From: CAIKZZ01 sp035604595 | GTDB taxonomy: Bacteria; Pseudomonadota; Gammaproteobacteria; Steroidobacterales; Steroidobacteraceae | Direction: 5' to 3' | DNA length: 64,000 nucleotides | NCBI GenBank assembly: GCA_035604595.1 | Contig: DATNIE010000028.1 | Location: 37,503-101,502 of the forward strand | Shown here: positions 52,887 through 60,741 of the stretch, piece by piece | How positions within the stretch are numbered: position 1 is the stretch's first letter | Layout of the letters: each line of letters opens with the position of its first letter | Position numbers and translations under genes: made by a program | Notes under the pieces: generated by a model | Databases searched by the model: none | Told to the model about the DNA's origin: nothing | The model's input: only the letters and a program-made list of their open reading frames with translations

Positions 52887-53417
52887 TCAGCTCTTGACGG
52901 GCTCGAGGATCGCGTCGAGGTTCAGGTGGTCGCAGAAGTCCATGAACTCCTCGCGCAGCACGCCAAGGTGGATGCGGCTCGGCACGTTGATCACGAGCCG
53001 GAGCGAGAACATCGGCGCGCCGGTATGGGCGGCCGGGTAGCTACGCGTGTCGAGCTCGGCGATATCGATGCCGCGCGCCGAGAAGAATCCCGAGACGCTG
53101 GAGACGATGCCCGACTGGTCGAGGCACACGATGTCGACCGAGTACGGCAGCATGTCCGCGCGGACCGGCCGCTGCTCGGTGCGCCGCGCCTGGACGGCGA
53201 TCTCGCCGGCCTCGCTCAGCTTCTTGATCTCGGTCTCTATCTTGGCGAGCGAGTGCCAGTTCCCGGAAATCAGCAGAGCCATCACGAATTCGCTGCCAAG
53301 TGCGGACATTCGGCTTTCGGTGATGTTGCCGCCGCAATCAGCGATCACGCGGGTCAGGTCGTGCACCATGCCGGTGCGGTCGCTGCCAATGGCAGACAGA
53401 GCGATCAGCTGCTTCAT
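52887..53417 (-). CDS. gcvR: Glycine cleavage system regulator GcvR-like, two ACT domains
   Basis: A 176-residue protein built of two ACT domains. The first starts LIALSAIGSDRTGMVHDLTRVIADCGGNITESRM. The second has SVDIVCLDQSGIVSSVSGFFSARGIDIAEL. In E. coli GcvR binds GcvA and represses gcv when glycine is low. No gcvA or gcv genes are nearby. ATG 53417 was chosen at the domain start. It is divergent from dapA, the conserved gammaproteobacterial arrangement. Confidence 0.9.
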   Translation of the reverse strand: MKQLIALSAIGSDRTGMVHDLTRVIADCGGNITESRMSALGSEFVMALLISGNWHSLAKIETEIKKLSEAGEIAVQARRTEQRPVRADMLPYSVDIVCLDQSGIVSSVSGFFSARGIDIAELDTRSYPAAHTGAPMFSLRLVINVPSRIHLGVLREEFMDFCDHLNLDAILEPVKS

Positions 53418-53452
53418 CCGGGGGGCGGCTCGGGCGAGGGCGGGTACGCTTG

Positions 53453-53458
53453 ATTCTA
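53453..53458 (-). promoter_or_regulatory. -10-like element (TAGAAT) for gcvR-bcp
   Basis: On the minus strand GAGTAGAATC stands 36 bases before the gcvR ATG in the divergent gap with dapA. No clear -35. Confidence 0.35.
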
Positions 53459-53557
53459 CTCCAGGCAGGCTAGGCGTGGGCGCCCGGATCGGGCTCCTTG
53501 CTTGCGCCGCCGGCCCTCGTCTCAGTACCATCGCGGGCTATTCTCGGCGAGGCTCCA

Positions 53558-54442
53558 ATGTACAGCGGCAGCATCGTGGCTATCGTCACGCCGATGGCCG
53601 AATCGGGCGAAGTGGATTTCGCCGCCTGGGATGCGTTGCTCGACTGGCACGTGGACGCGGGCACGGACGGCATCGTCGTGTGCGGCACCACCGGCGAATC
53701 GCCGACCGTGACACTCGAGGAGGCCGCGGATCTGACGCGGCGGGCGGCGGCGCGGCTGCGCGGACGGATCCCGTTGATCGCCGGCAGCGGCACCAACGAC
53801 ACCGCCCGCAGCATCGAGCGCACCCGCGTCCTTGCCGAGGCCGGCGCGGATGCCGTGCTCGTCGTGACGCCCTACTACAACAAGCCGACGCAAGAGGGGC
53901 TGTTCCAGCACTTCACGGCGCTGGCCGAGGAATCGAGCGTGCCGGTGATCCTCTACAACGTACCGTCGCGCACCGGCGTCGATCTGCTGCCGGATACGGC
54001 CGCGCGCCTGGCGGCGCACCCGCGCATTGTCGCGCTCAAGGAGGCGACCGCGAGCCTGATGCGGTTCCAGGAACTGAGGGAGCGCTGCGGCGAGGACCTC
54101 GAACTGCTGTCGGGGGATGATCCGACAGCGGCCGAGGCGATGCTGTCCGGAGCGCAGGGCGTCATCTCGGTCACCGCGAACGTCGCGCCGCGCGCGATGC
54201 ACGCGCTGTGCGAAGCCGCGCTTCACGGCGATGGCGAGCAGACGCGGGAACTGGACGCGCACCTGCAGGTCTTACATCACGCGCTGTTCGTCGAGTCGAA
54301 CCCGATTCCGGTCAAGTGGGCCGTGGAACAGATCGGCCTGATCCGGAGCGGCATCCGGCTGCCGCTGACGCGGCTGTCGGCGCATGCGCAAGTGTCGGTG
54401 CGCGAGGCCATGCGCGCCGCGGGGGTTGCATGCGCAAACTGA
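53558..54442 (+). CDS. dapA: 4-hydroxy-tetrahydrodipicolinate synthase
   Basis: A 294-residue class I aldolase-fold enzyme that condenses pyruvate and aspartate semialdehyde, the first step to lysine and diaminopimelate. Blocks: VAIVTPMAESGEVDF, VCGTTGESPTVTLEE, VVTPYYNKPTQEGLFQHF with the Tyr of the proton relay, LYNVPSRTGVDL, and the Schiff-base Lys in VALKEATASL. ATG 53558 is at the conserved start, with GAGG upstream. Twenty frame residues further up are not conserved. The end overlaps the lipoprotein gene by 13 bases. Confidence 0.96.
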   Translation: MYSGSIVAIVTPMAESGEVDFAAWDALLDWHVDAGTDGIVVCGTTGESPTVTLEEAADLTRRAAARLRGRIPLIAGSGTNDTARSIERTRVLAEAGADAVLVVTPYYNKPTQEGLFQHFTALAEESSVPVILYNVPSRTGVDLLPDTAARLAAHPRIVALKEATASLMRFQELRERCGEDLELLSGDDPTAAEAMLSGAQGVISVTANVAPRAMHALCEAALHGDGEQTRELDAHLQVLHHALFVESNPIPVKWAVEQIGLIRSGIRLPLTRLSAHAQVSVREAMRAAGVACAN

Positions 54443-54906
54443 TGATCGTGCTGCTGCTCGGCGCGGTGCCGGTGCTCGGCGGATGCAGCTGGCGTCACCT
54501 GTTTCACAAGGATCCGTGCGCGACCCACTCGCCATTCATGAAGGCCCAGAGCATCCCGCCGCTGCGCGTGCCCGAGGGACTGCCGCCGGCCAATACCAAG
54601 AACGCGCTCAAGATCCCGAACGAGGTCGGGCCCGCGGTTTCGCGTGCGGCCAATCAGAAATGTCTCGACGAGCCGCCGAGCTTCTACGCCGACCGCCCCG
54701 TGCCCGCGCCTGTGCCCGCGCCTAAGCCTGCCGCTAAGCATAAGACTAAATCTGCGCCTGCGCCTGCGCCTGCGCCTGCGCCTGCGCCTGCGCCTGAGTC
54801 CGCGCCAGCGGCTGCGCCAGCGCCAGCGCCAGCGCCTGAGTCCGCGCCTGCGTCTGCGTCCACGGCTGCGCCAGCGCCTGTGCCCGAGCCCGCGCCCGCC
54901 AAGTGA
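54430..54906 (+). CDS. Ala-Pro-rich lipoprotein at the bamC position
   Basis: A 158-residue outer-envelope lipoprotein. The signal peptide MRKLMIVLLLGAVPVLGGCSW has a clear lipobox (LGGC). Mature residues about 25-75 include SIPPLRVPEGLPPANTKNALKIP, reminiscent of the unstructured N-terminal arm of BamC, which binds BamD. Instead of BamC's helix-grip domains it ends in about 70 residues of Ala-Pro repeats. dapA-bamC is the usual gammaproteobacterial pair. I infer a much reduced BamC-like protein, but similarity is weak and another function is possible. Confidence 0.7.
   Translation: MRKLMIVLLLGAVPVLGGCSWRHLFHKDPCATHSPFMKAQSIPPLRVPEGLPPANTKNALKIPNEVGPAVSRAANQKCLDEPPSFYADRPVPAPVPAPKPAAKHKTKSAPAPAPAPAPAPAPESAPAAAPAPAPAPESAPASASTAAPAPVPEPAPAK
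54754..54795 (+). repeat. Tandem hexanucleotide repeat (GCGCCT)x7
   Basis: Seven perfect copies of GCGCCT inside the lipoprotein gene, coding (Ala-Pro)7. Imperfect copies continue to about 54900. The unit is a multiple of three, so gain or loss changes only protein length, not frame. It uses CCT for Pro, unlike most of the window. Confidence 0.9.
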
Positions 54907-54927
54907 CCTTTAGGGTCGGCGCCCGGT

Positions 54928-54956
54928 TTGCCTCGCCGACTGGGCGCGGTTAGGCT
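54928..54956 (+). promoter_or_regulatory. Promoter of tRNA-Ser
   Basis: TTGCCT (54928-54933), a 17-base spacer, and TAGGCT (54951-54956). Transcription would start near 54963, five bases before the mature tRNA. Confidence 0.5.
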
Positions 54957-54967
54957 TCCGAGCGGCC

Positions 54968-55058
54968 GGAGAGGTGGCCGAGCGGTCGAAGGCGCTGGAC
55001 TGGAATTCCAGTAATACCCAAAAGGTATTCGTGGGTTCGAATCCCACCCTCTCCGCCA
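54968..55058 (+). tRNA. tRNA-Ser (anticodon GGA)
   Basis: A 91-nt class II tRNA. The acceptor stem GGAGAGG / CCTCTCC pairs fully. The anticodon arm is CTGGA-CTGGAAT-TCCAG with anticodon GGA at 55002-55004, reading UCC and UCU. A long variable arm (TACC...GGTA) is followed by the T arm GTGGG-TTCGAAT-CCCAC, discriminator G and an encoded CCA. The size and variable arm confirm serine. Confidence 0.97.
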
Positions 55059-55141
55059 CTTTTGGCCAGGCCCCCGACGAGCTCAGGACATGGCAGCGGT
55101 CGCGGCCGCGGCGCGCAAGCGCTGCCGGATCGACCGGCGAA

Positions 55142-55170
55142 TTGACGCTCGCCGGGGCGCCGTGTAACTT
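55142..55170 (+). promoter_or_regulatory. Candidate sigma70 promoter upstream of ffs
   Basis: TTGACG (55142-55147), a 17-base spacer and TAACTT (55165-55170). It would start a transcript about 70 bases before 4.5S RNA. A second, nearer -10-like TACACT at 55220-55225 lacks a -35. Apart from these, the 188 bases between the tRNA and ffs hold no gene I can recognise. Confidence 0.45.
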
Positions 55171-55246
55171 CGCGCGGCCGCGACAATCCCGGCTCCCTCC
55201 CGCGCGGGTCCGTGCCGAGTACACTTATCGGGCAGACGCTTTCCAT

Positions 55247-55358
55247 GGTGGCCCGCGTCGGTTCCTCCGCGACGATCAGCCGTAAACCCCGTCAGGCCCG
55301 GAAGGGAGCAGCGGTAGCGGTGCGGTCGGGTGCCGGAGGGGTGCTGGCGCGGGCCGCC
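55247..55358 (+). ncRNA. ffs: 4.5S (SRP) RNA
   Basis: The diagnostic SRP domain IV core is present: GTCAGGCCCGGAAGGGAGCAGC at 55291-55312 in two blocks, with the GGAA tetraloop and the asymmetric bulges. The ends pair as a long hairpin (GGTGGCCCGCG with CGCGGGCCGCC allowing G-U), giving about 112 nt, close to the 114 nt of E. coli. It lies just upstream of dnaX, as in Pseudomonas. Its protein partner Ffh is encoded at 25.4 kb. The ends are placed from the stem, so they may be off by a few bases. Confidence 0.93.
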
Positions 55359-55396
55359 GCCCTCGCGTAATCGGTGCGGAGCAAGTACAGGATCCC

Positions 55397-56974
55397 ATGA
55401 GCTATCTCGTGCTCGCGCGCAAATGGCGACCGCGCTCCTTCGAGGAGCTGGTCGGCCAGGAGCACGTCGTCCGCGCGCTGACCAACGCACTGGATTCCGG
55501 GCGGGTGCATCACGCATTCCTGTTCACCGGCACGCGCGGCGTCGGCAAGACCACCATCGCCCGGATCCTCGCCAAGGCGCTCAACTGCGAGACCGGCGTG
55601 CGCTCGCGGCCGTGCGGCATCTGCGGCGCGTGCCGGGAGATCGACGAGGGGCGCTTCGTCGACCTGATCGAGGTCGATGCGGCCTCACGCACCAAGGTCG
55701 AGGACACCCGCGAGCTGCTCGAGAACGTGCAGTACGCGCCCTCACGCGGCCGGTACAAGGTTTACCTGATCGACGAAGTGCACATGCTGTCGGGACATTC
55801 GTTCAACGCGCTCCTGAAGACGCTCGAGGAACCGCCGCCGCACGTCAAGTTCCTGCTCGCGACCACCGACCCGCAGAAACTGCCGGCCACGGTCCTGTCG
55901 CGCTGCCTGCAGTTTCACCTGAAGCGGCTCGCGCCGACGCTGATCGCCGAGCGACTCGCCATGATTCTCGCTGCCGAATCGGTGGGCTTCGAGGCACCGG
56001 CTCTAACGCTGCTCGCGCGGGCGGCGGACGGGAGCCTGCGCGACGCGCTGTCGCTGCTCGACCAAGCGCTCGCCTTTGGAGCCGGCCGGGTGAGTGAGGC
56101 CGACGTCCGGCTGATGCTCGGCACGATCGATCGCGGCCATGTCGTGCGGCTGGTGGAACGCCTTGCCGCCGGCGATGTGGTGGGTCTCATCGAGACGCTG
56201 CGCTCGCTCGACGAGCAGGTTCCCGATTACGATCAGGTGCTGGTCGAGCTCGCCGCGCTCCTCGAGCGCCTCGCGCTGACGCAGCTGGTCGCGGACTCCG
56301 GCGCCGACGGCGGCTTCGATCCCGAACTCCTCGCGCGCCTCGCGCCGCGACTGACGGCCGAGGATCTGCAGCTCTACTACCAGATCGCGCTGCTCGGGCG
56401 GCGCGATCTCGGGCTCGCGCCGGAGCCGCGCATCGGCTTCGAGATGACTGTGCTCAGGATGCTGGCGTTCCGGCCCTCGCCCGTGGGCGCGAGCGAGCTT
56501 GCACCGGCCCGCGCGCCGGCGACCCCGGCGGCGCCCGCGCGGGTGGCGCCGGGCGCTGCCGCCGCCGTGCGTGGCCCGGGGCCGGTGGATTGGCAGGAGC
56601 TACTGACGCAGCTCGAGCTCGTAGGCGCCGCCCAGCAGCTGGCGGCGAACTGCGTCTGGGTCGGGCGGGAGGGCGACGTCGTCCGCTTGCGGCTCGACCG
56701 GCGCAGCGAGGCGCTGCGCACGCCCGGTACCGAAGAGCGCCTGGCGCAAGCCCTCGGGCGGCATTTCGGGACCTCGGTACGGCTGATCGTCGAGCGCGAC
56801 GATGCCGGGCAGGCGCCGGACACCCCGGATACGCCGGCGCGGCGCGAGGCCCGCGCGGCGGAAGCCGAGCTCGCCCAGGCACGGGCCGCGCTCGAGGCGG
56901 ATCCGACCGTGCGCGCGCTGCGCGAGAGGTTCGGGGCCAGCGTTCAGGCCGAGACGGTCAAGCCCGTCAGGTAG
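55397..56974 (+). CDS. dnaX: DNA polymerase III subunit tau (DnaX)
   Basis: A 525-residue clamp-loader ATPase. Blocks: LARKWRPRSFEELVGQEHV, Walker A GTRGVGKTTIARILA, a four-Cys zinc module (NCETGVRSRPCGICGACREI), IDEVHMLSGHSFNALLKTLEEPP, and the arginine finger in LSRCLQF. The C-terminal third is Ala/Pro-rich linker, then a tau domain near WQELLTQLELVGAAQQLA. It is shorter than E. coli tau (643). I see no A-AAA-AAG slippery site for making gamma. AGGA precedes the ATG. Confidence 0.95.
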   Translation: MSYLVLARKWRPRSFEELVGQEHVVRALTNALDSGRVHHAFLFTGTRGVGKTTIARILAKALNCETGVRSRPCGICGACREIDEGRFVDLIEVDAASRTKVEDTRELLENVQYAPSRGRYKVYLIDEVHMLSGHSFNALLKTLEEPPPHVKFLLATTDPQKLPATVLSRCLQFHLKRLAPTLIAERLAMILAAESVGFEAPALTLLARAADGSLRDALSLLDQALAFGAGRVSEADVRLMLGTIDRGHVVRLVERLAAGDVVGLIETLRSLDEQVPDYDQVLVELAALLERLALTQLVADSGADGGFDPELLARLAPRLTAEDLQLYYQIALLGRRDLGLAPEPRIGFEMTVLRMLAFRPSPVGASELAPARAPATPAAPARVAPGAAAAVRGPGPVDWQELLTQLELVGAAQQLAANCVWVGREGDVVRLRLDRRSEALRTPGTEERLAQALGRHFGTSVRLIVERDDAGQAPDTPDTPARREARAAEAELAQARAALEADPTVRALRERFGASVQAETVKPVR

Positions 56975-56989
56975 CGGCGAGGAGCACGC

Positions 56990-57313
56990 ATGAAAGGTGG
57001 AATCGGCAATTTGATGCGCCAGGCGCAGCAGATGCAGGCGAACCTGCAGAAGGCGCAGGCGGAGCTCGCCGCGCTCGAGGTCACTGGCGAATCCGGCGGC
57101 GGCACGGTCAAGGTCCAGATGAACGGCAAGCACGAGGTGCGCCGCATCACGATCGATGCGTCCGTCCCGCTGGATGACCGCGAGCTGATCGAGGACCTGC
57201 TGACGGCGGCCTGCAACGACGCGGTACGCAAGGTCGAATCGCAGTCGCAGGCGAAGTTCGCCGGGATGATGGGCGGCATGCAGCTGCCGCCCGGGTTCAA
57301 GCTGCCGGTGTGA
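56990..57313 (+). CDS. ybaB: YbaB/EbfC nucleoid-associated protein
   Basis: A 107-residue small DNA-binding protein that forms a dimer with tweezers shape. It begins MKGGIGNLMRQAQQMQANLQKAQ, followed by ALEVTGESGGGTVKVQMNGKHEVRRITID in short blocks and a tail MMGGMQLPPGFKLPV. Its place between dnaX and recR is the standard one. GAGGAG precedes the ATG. Confidence 0.95.
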   Translation: MKGGIGNLMRQAQQMQANLQKAQAELAALEVTGESGGGTVKVQMNGKHEVRRITIDASVPLDDRELIEDLLTAACNDAVRKVESQSQAKFAGMMGGMQLPPGFKLPV

Positions 57314-57317
57314 GGCC

Positions 57318-57917
57318 GTGAACTACTCGCCCGCACTCGCACACCTCGTGGCGGCGTTCCGGCGCCTGCCAGGCGTCGGGCCGAAGACGGCGCAGCGCAT
57401 GGCCTTCCACCTGCTGGAGCACGACCGCGACGGCGCGCTCGACCTGAGCGGCGCGCTCGCCGCGGCTGTGCAGACGATCGGCAACTGCCGCCGCTGCCGG
57501 ATGCTGAGCGACAGCGAGCTGTGCCCGATCTGCGCCAACCCGCAACGCGACGACGGGCTCGTCTGCGTGGTCGAATCACCGGCCGACGTGGTCGCGGTCG
57601 AACAGTCCGGCGGGTTTCGCGGGCGCTACTTCGTGCTGATGGGCCACCTGTCGCCGCTCGATGGGGTCGGGCCCGCCGAGCTCGGCATCTCCGCGCTCGA
57701 GGCGATCCTCGGGGAGGGCGCGGTGCGCGAGCTGATACTCGCGACCAACCCCACCGTCGAAGGCGATGCAACCGCGCATTTCATCGGCGAGCTCGCGGCG
57801 CGTCGCGGCGTCAAGGCGAGCCGGATAGCCCACGGCGTGCCGGTGGGCGGAGAGCTCGAATACGTTGACGGCGGCACGCTTGCGCACGCGCTCGCCGGAC
57901 GCCAGGCGCTCACCTGA
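57318..57917 (+). CDS. recR: Recombination mediator RecR
   Basis: A 199-residue RecR that works with RecO to load RecA on gapped DNA. The N-terminal helix-hairpin-helix is LPGVGPKTAQRMAFHLL. The Cys4 zinc finger is CRRCRMLSDSELCPICANP. The Toprim part has VCVVESPADVVAVE and ATNPTVEGDATAHFI. It starts at GTG four bases after ybaB. The stop overlaps the convergent rsgA stop region by eight bases. Confidence 0.95.
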   Translation: MNYSPALAHLVAAFRRLPGVGPKTAQRMAFHLLEHDRDGALDLSGALAAAVQTIGNCRRCRMLSDSELCPICANPQRDDGLVCVVESPADVVAVEQSGGFRGRYFVLMGHLSPLDGVGPAELGISALEAILGEGAVRELILATNPTVEGDATAHFIGELAARRGVKASRIAHGVPVGGELEYVDGGTLAHALAGRQALT

Positions 57918-58890
57918 CTCGTCCCGACGGGCGCGGCGGACGGCGTGCGGGTCGCCGCTCGGCGAGCTCGCGCGCGAGCGCCACCAGCCGCCGGAAGCTC
58001 TCGAAGCGGCGGGGATGGATTGCGTGTCCGGCCACCGCGGCACGCACCGCGCAGCCCGGCTCGGCCGCGTGCAGGCAGTCCTGAAAACGGCAGCCGCCTG
58101 CCGCCTGCGAAATCTCGATGAACCCGGAGGCCACCTCGCGCACTGCCGGCAGCGGCGGCGCATAGTCGCGCACGCCCGGTGAATCGATCAGATCACCGCC
58201 CGTCGCCAGCCGGTGCAGCACCGCGGTCGTCGTCGTGTGGCGCCCCTGCTCGCTGGCCGCCGAAATCTCCTGCGTGACCGCCCGGGCCTCCGGTGCAAGC
58301 GCGTTGAGCAGGCTCGACTTGCCGGTCCCGGACTGGCCGACCAGCACGCTGATCGCGCCCTTCAGGCGCGAGGCGAGCGAGGCGATGCCGGGGGCGCTGC
58401 GCGTCGAGGTATGGACGATCGGATAGCCGATGGCGGCGTACACCGCGAGTTCCGCGGCGACGTCGGGTGCCGCGACCAGCTCCGACTTGTTGCAGGCGAT
58501 CAGCGCGGTGATGCCGCACCAGGCGGCGCTCGCGAGGTAGCGGTCGACGACGAACCAGTCCGGTGCCGGTATTGGTGCCACGACCGCAACCAGCTGCGAG
58601 AGGTTGGCGATGATCGGCTCGGCCTCGCCGCTCGGCGCAAGGCGTGCGAGCGTCGTTTTGCGCGGCTTGAGCTCGTAGACGATCCCGGGACCGTCATCCG
58701 CGGCCGGGCAGGCCCAGCGCACTGCGTCGCCGCAGACGACCGCAAGCCTGCGCCCGTGCAACCGGCAGGCGACTCGGTGGCCGGAACCGTCCTCGACCAC
58801 GACCTGCTGGCCGTGGCTTTCGACCACACGTCCGTCCGTGAGCGGCGGAGACTCCCGTGACGGGCGCGATGGGCGAGACCGGGGGATCAC
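57910..58890 (-). CDS. rsgA: Ribosome small-subunit-dependent GTPase RsgA
   Basis: A 326-residue circularly permuted GTPase for late 30S maturation. Motif order is permuted: G4 (ACNKSEL) comes before G1 (LVGQSGTGKSSLLNAL) and G3 (IDSPGVRDYAP). An N-terminal OB fold and a C-terminal zinc site (CRFQDCLHAAEPGCAVRAAV) are present. The GTG start overlaps the protease stop (GTGA). Upstream frame sequence is a shadow of that gene. rsgA next to orn is a conserved gammaproteobacterial pair; here the protease sits between them. Confidence 0.94.
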   Translation of the reverse strand: MIPRSRPSRPSRESPPLTDGRVVESHGQQVVVEDGSGHRVACRLHGRRLAVVCGDAVRWACPAADDGPGIVYELKPRKTTLARLAPSGEAEPIIANLSQLVAVVAPIPAPDWFVVDRYLASAAWCGITALIACNKSELVAAPDVAAELAVYAAIGYPIVHTSTRSAPGIASLASRLKGAISVLVGQSGTGKSSLLNALAPEARAVTQEISAASEQGRHTTTTAVLHRLATGGDLIDSPGVRDYAPPLPAVREVASGFIEISQAAGGCRFQDCLHAAEPGCAVRAAVAGHAIHPRRFESFRRLVALARELAERRPARRPPRPSGRVR

Positions 58891-60134
58891 GCGCCTTTCC
58901 CGAGCGCCGCGATGCGCGCGAGCGCCGGCGGGTGGGAGTCGTGCCACGCCGAGTAGACCGGATCCGGCGTCAGCGTCGCGGCGTTGTCGCGGTACAGCTT
59001 GACGAGCGCGGTGGCCAGCGCCGCGCCGCTGCTGTGCGCGACCGCGAAGCGGTCGGCCTGGTATTCGTGCCGGCGTGACCACCAGCTGGCGAACGGGGAC
59101 AGTGGGAACGTGAATACCGGCACGACGAGCGCGAAGAGGGCGAGCGCCGCGTGCGTGCTCCGCGCCGGCACGCCGAGCGCAGCGTAGAAGCCTGGCGCGC
59201 GTGCCAGAGCACCGAGCAGCGCAAAGCCGATCAGTGCCGCGCCGAAACTGAGCGCGAGTCGCTGGCGGATGTGATGCAGACGGAAGTGGCCGAGTTCGTG
59301 CGCGAGCACCGCCTCGACCTCGGGCGGCTCGAGCCGCTCGAGCAGCGTATCGAAGAGCACGATCCGCTTGTGCCGCCCGACGCCCGTGAAGTAGGCATTG
59401 CCGTGGCTCGAGCGCCGCGAGCCGTCCATCACGAAGACTCCGTCGGTGGCGAATCCGCAGCGGCTCATGATGCCCTCGACCACCTCGCGCAGCGCCCCGG
59501 GCTCGAGCGGGCGGAAGCGGTTGAACAGCGGCGCGATGAACCGCGGCCAGGCGAAGCTGACCAGCAGGCCGAACACCACCCACACAGCCCACGCGTACAG
59601 CCACCAGGCGTCGCCGCTGGCCGCCATCAGCCACAGCAGCACCGCAAGCAATGGCACTCCGAGCACGAGCGCGACGCCGAGCGAGCGCAGCATATCGAGC
59701 ATGAACAGGGCGGGGGTCGTGCGGTTGAAGCCGAAGCGCGACTCGATTCGGAACGTCGAGTAGATCGCGAACGGTAGCCCGGCCGCGGCCATGACGAGTG
59801 CGAGCAGCGCGAGCGTCACCACACCGTGCCACGGGTCGCCGAGCCTGAGGCGCGCCACCCACGCATCCAGCGCGCCGAGCCCGCCGCCCAACGTCACCAG
59901 CAGCAGCACGGCCGCTTCGAACAGCAGTTCGAGCCGGCCGAGCAGCAGGCGTGCCGCGTTGTAGTCGGCTGCGCGCTCATGGTCGGCGCGCGACACCGAC
60001 GCCGCGAATGCCGCCGGCACGACGCCGCGATGCGCGCGCACCGCGGCGAGCTGGCGCGAGGCGAGCCACCAGCGCACGGCGACCATCAGCCCGAGCGCGA
60101 GTAGAAATGCAGCGGTGAGGAGTTGCATCGGCAT
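58887..60134 (-). CDS. Membrane M48 metalloprotease, Ste24/CAAX protease 1-like
   Basis: A 415-residue integral membrane zinc protease with about seven helices. The zinc motif is LAHELGHFRLHHI. The third ligand is in RRHEYQADRFAV. The start RADHERAADYNAARLLLGRLEL and STFRIESRFGFNRTTPALFMLD are typical of the Ste24 family. In bacteria its natural substrate is unclear, probably membrane protein quality control. It is divergent from orn and overlaps rsgA by four bases. Confidence 0.92.
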   Translation of the reverse strand: MPMQLLTAAFLLALGLMVAVRWWLASRQLAAVRAHRGVVPAAFAASVSRADHERAADYNAARLLLGRLELLFEAAVLLLVTLGGGLGALDAWVARLRLGDPWHGVVTLALLALVMAAAGLPFAIYSTFRIESRFGFNRTTPALFMLDMLRSLGVALVLGVPLLAVLLWLMAASGDAWWLYAWAVWVVFGLLVSFAWPRFIAPLFNRFRPLEPGALREVVEGIMSRCGFATDGVFVMDGSRRSSHGNAYFTGVGRHKRIVLFDTLLERLEPPEVEAVLAHELGHFRLHHIRQRLALSFGAALIGFALLGALARAPGFYAALGVPARSTHAALALFALVVPVFTFPLSPFASWWSRRHEYQADRFAVAHSSGAALATALVKLYRDNAATLTPDPVYSAWHDSHPPALARIAALGKGA

Positions 60135-60165
60135 GCTCGAAGAGTGGCGGCACTGTAGCCTCTGC

Positions 60166-60171
60166 TAGAAT
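60166..60171 (+). promoter_or_regulatory. -10-like element (TAGAAT) for orn
   Basis: GCTAGAATCA lies 18 bases before the orn ATG. The -35 region is weak. Confidence 0.4.
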
Positions 60172-60189
60172 CAGCGGCAACCGAGCACC

Positions 60190-60741
60190 ATGCCGCAGCA
60201 TCCCGACAACCTGGCCTGGATCGATCTCGAGATGACGGGCCTCATTCCTGAGACTGACCGGATCATCGAGATCGCGACCGTCGTCACCGACCGCAACCTG
60301 CACGTGTTGGCCGAGGGGCCGGTGCTCGCGGTGCATCAGTCCACCGAATCCCTGGCCTGCATGGACGAGTGGAACCGGCGCACGCACGGTGCCAGCGGGC
60401 TCATCGACCGGGTGCGAGCGAGCACGATCGCAGAGGCCGAGGCCGAACGACGGACGATCGAGTTCCTGGCGGAGTGGGTCGGGCCGGGGATCTCGCCGAT
60501 GTGCGGCAACAGCATCTGCCAGGACCGGCGCTTCCTGGCGCGCTGGATGCCCTCGCTCGAGCGCTTCTTTCATTACCGCAACCTCGACGTCAGCACGCTC
60601 AAGGAGCTCGCGCGGCGCTGGGCGCCAGACGTGCTCGCCGGCGTCGCCAAGGCCGACGCGCATCAGGCGCTCGAGGACGTGCGCGACTCCATTCGCGAGC
60701 TCAGGCACTACCGCGACAAGCTGTTCGTGTCCGGCTCGTGA
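60190..60741 (+). CDS. orn: Oligoribonuclease
   Basis: A 183-residue DEDDh 3'-5' exonuclease that degrades dinucleotides, including pGpG from cyclic-di-GMP. Acidic residues are in AWIDLEMTGLIPETDRIIEIA and in the final HQALEDVRDSIRELRHYR. PMCGNSICQDRRFLARWMP is the conserved middle. The length equals E. coli Orn (181). The stop overlaps the next GTG by four bases. Confidence 0.96.
   Translation: MPQHPDNLAWIDLEMTGLIPETDRIIEIATVVTDRNLHVLAEGPVLAVHQSTESLACMDEWNRRTHGASGLIDRVRASTIAEAEAERRTIEFLAEWVGPGISPMCGNSICQDRRFLARWMPSLERFFHYRNLDVSTLKELARRWAPDVLAGVAKADAHQALEDVRDSIRELRHYRDKLFVSGS

Noticed and set aside
54754..54795. Short tandem repeats considered as a CRISPR array
   Set aside because: Six-base units without spacers, in frame inside a lipoprotein gene; no cas genes in the window.
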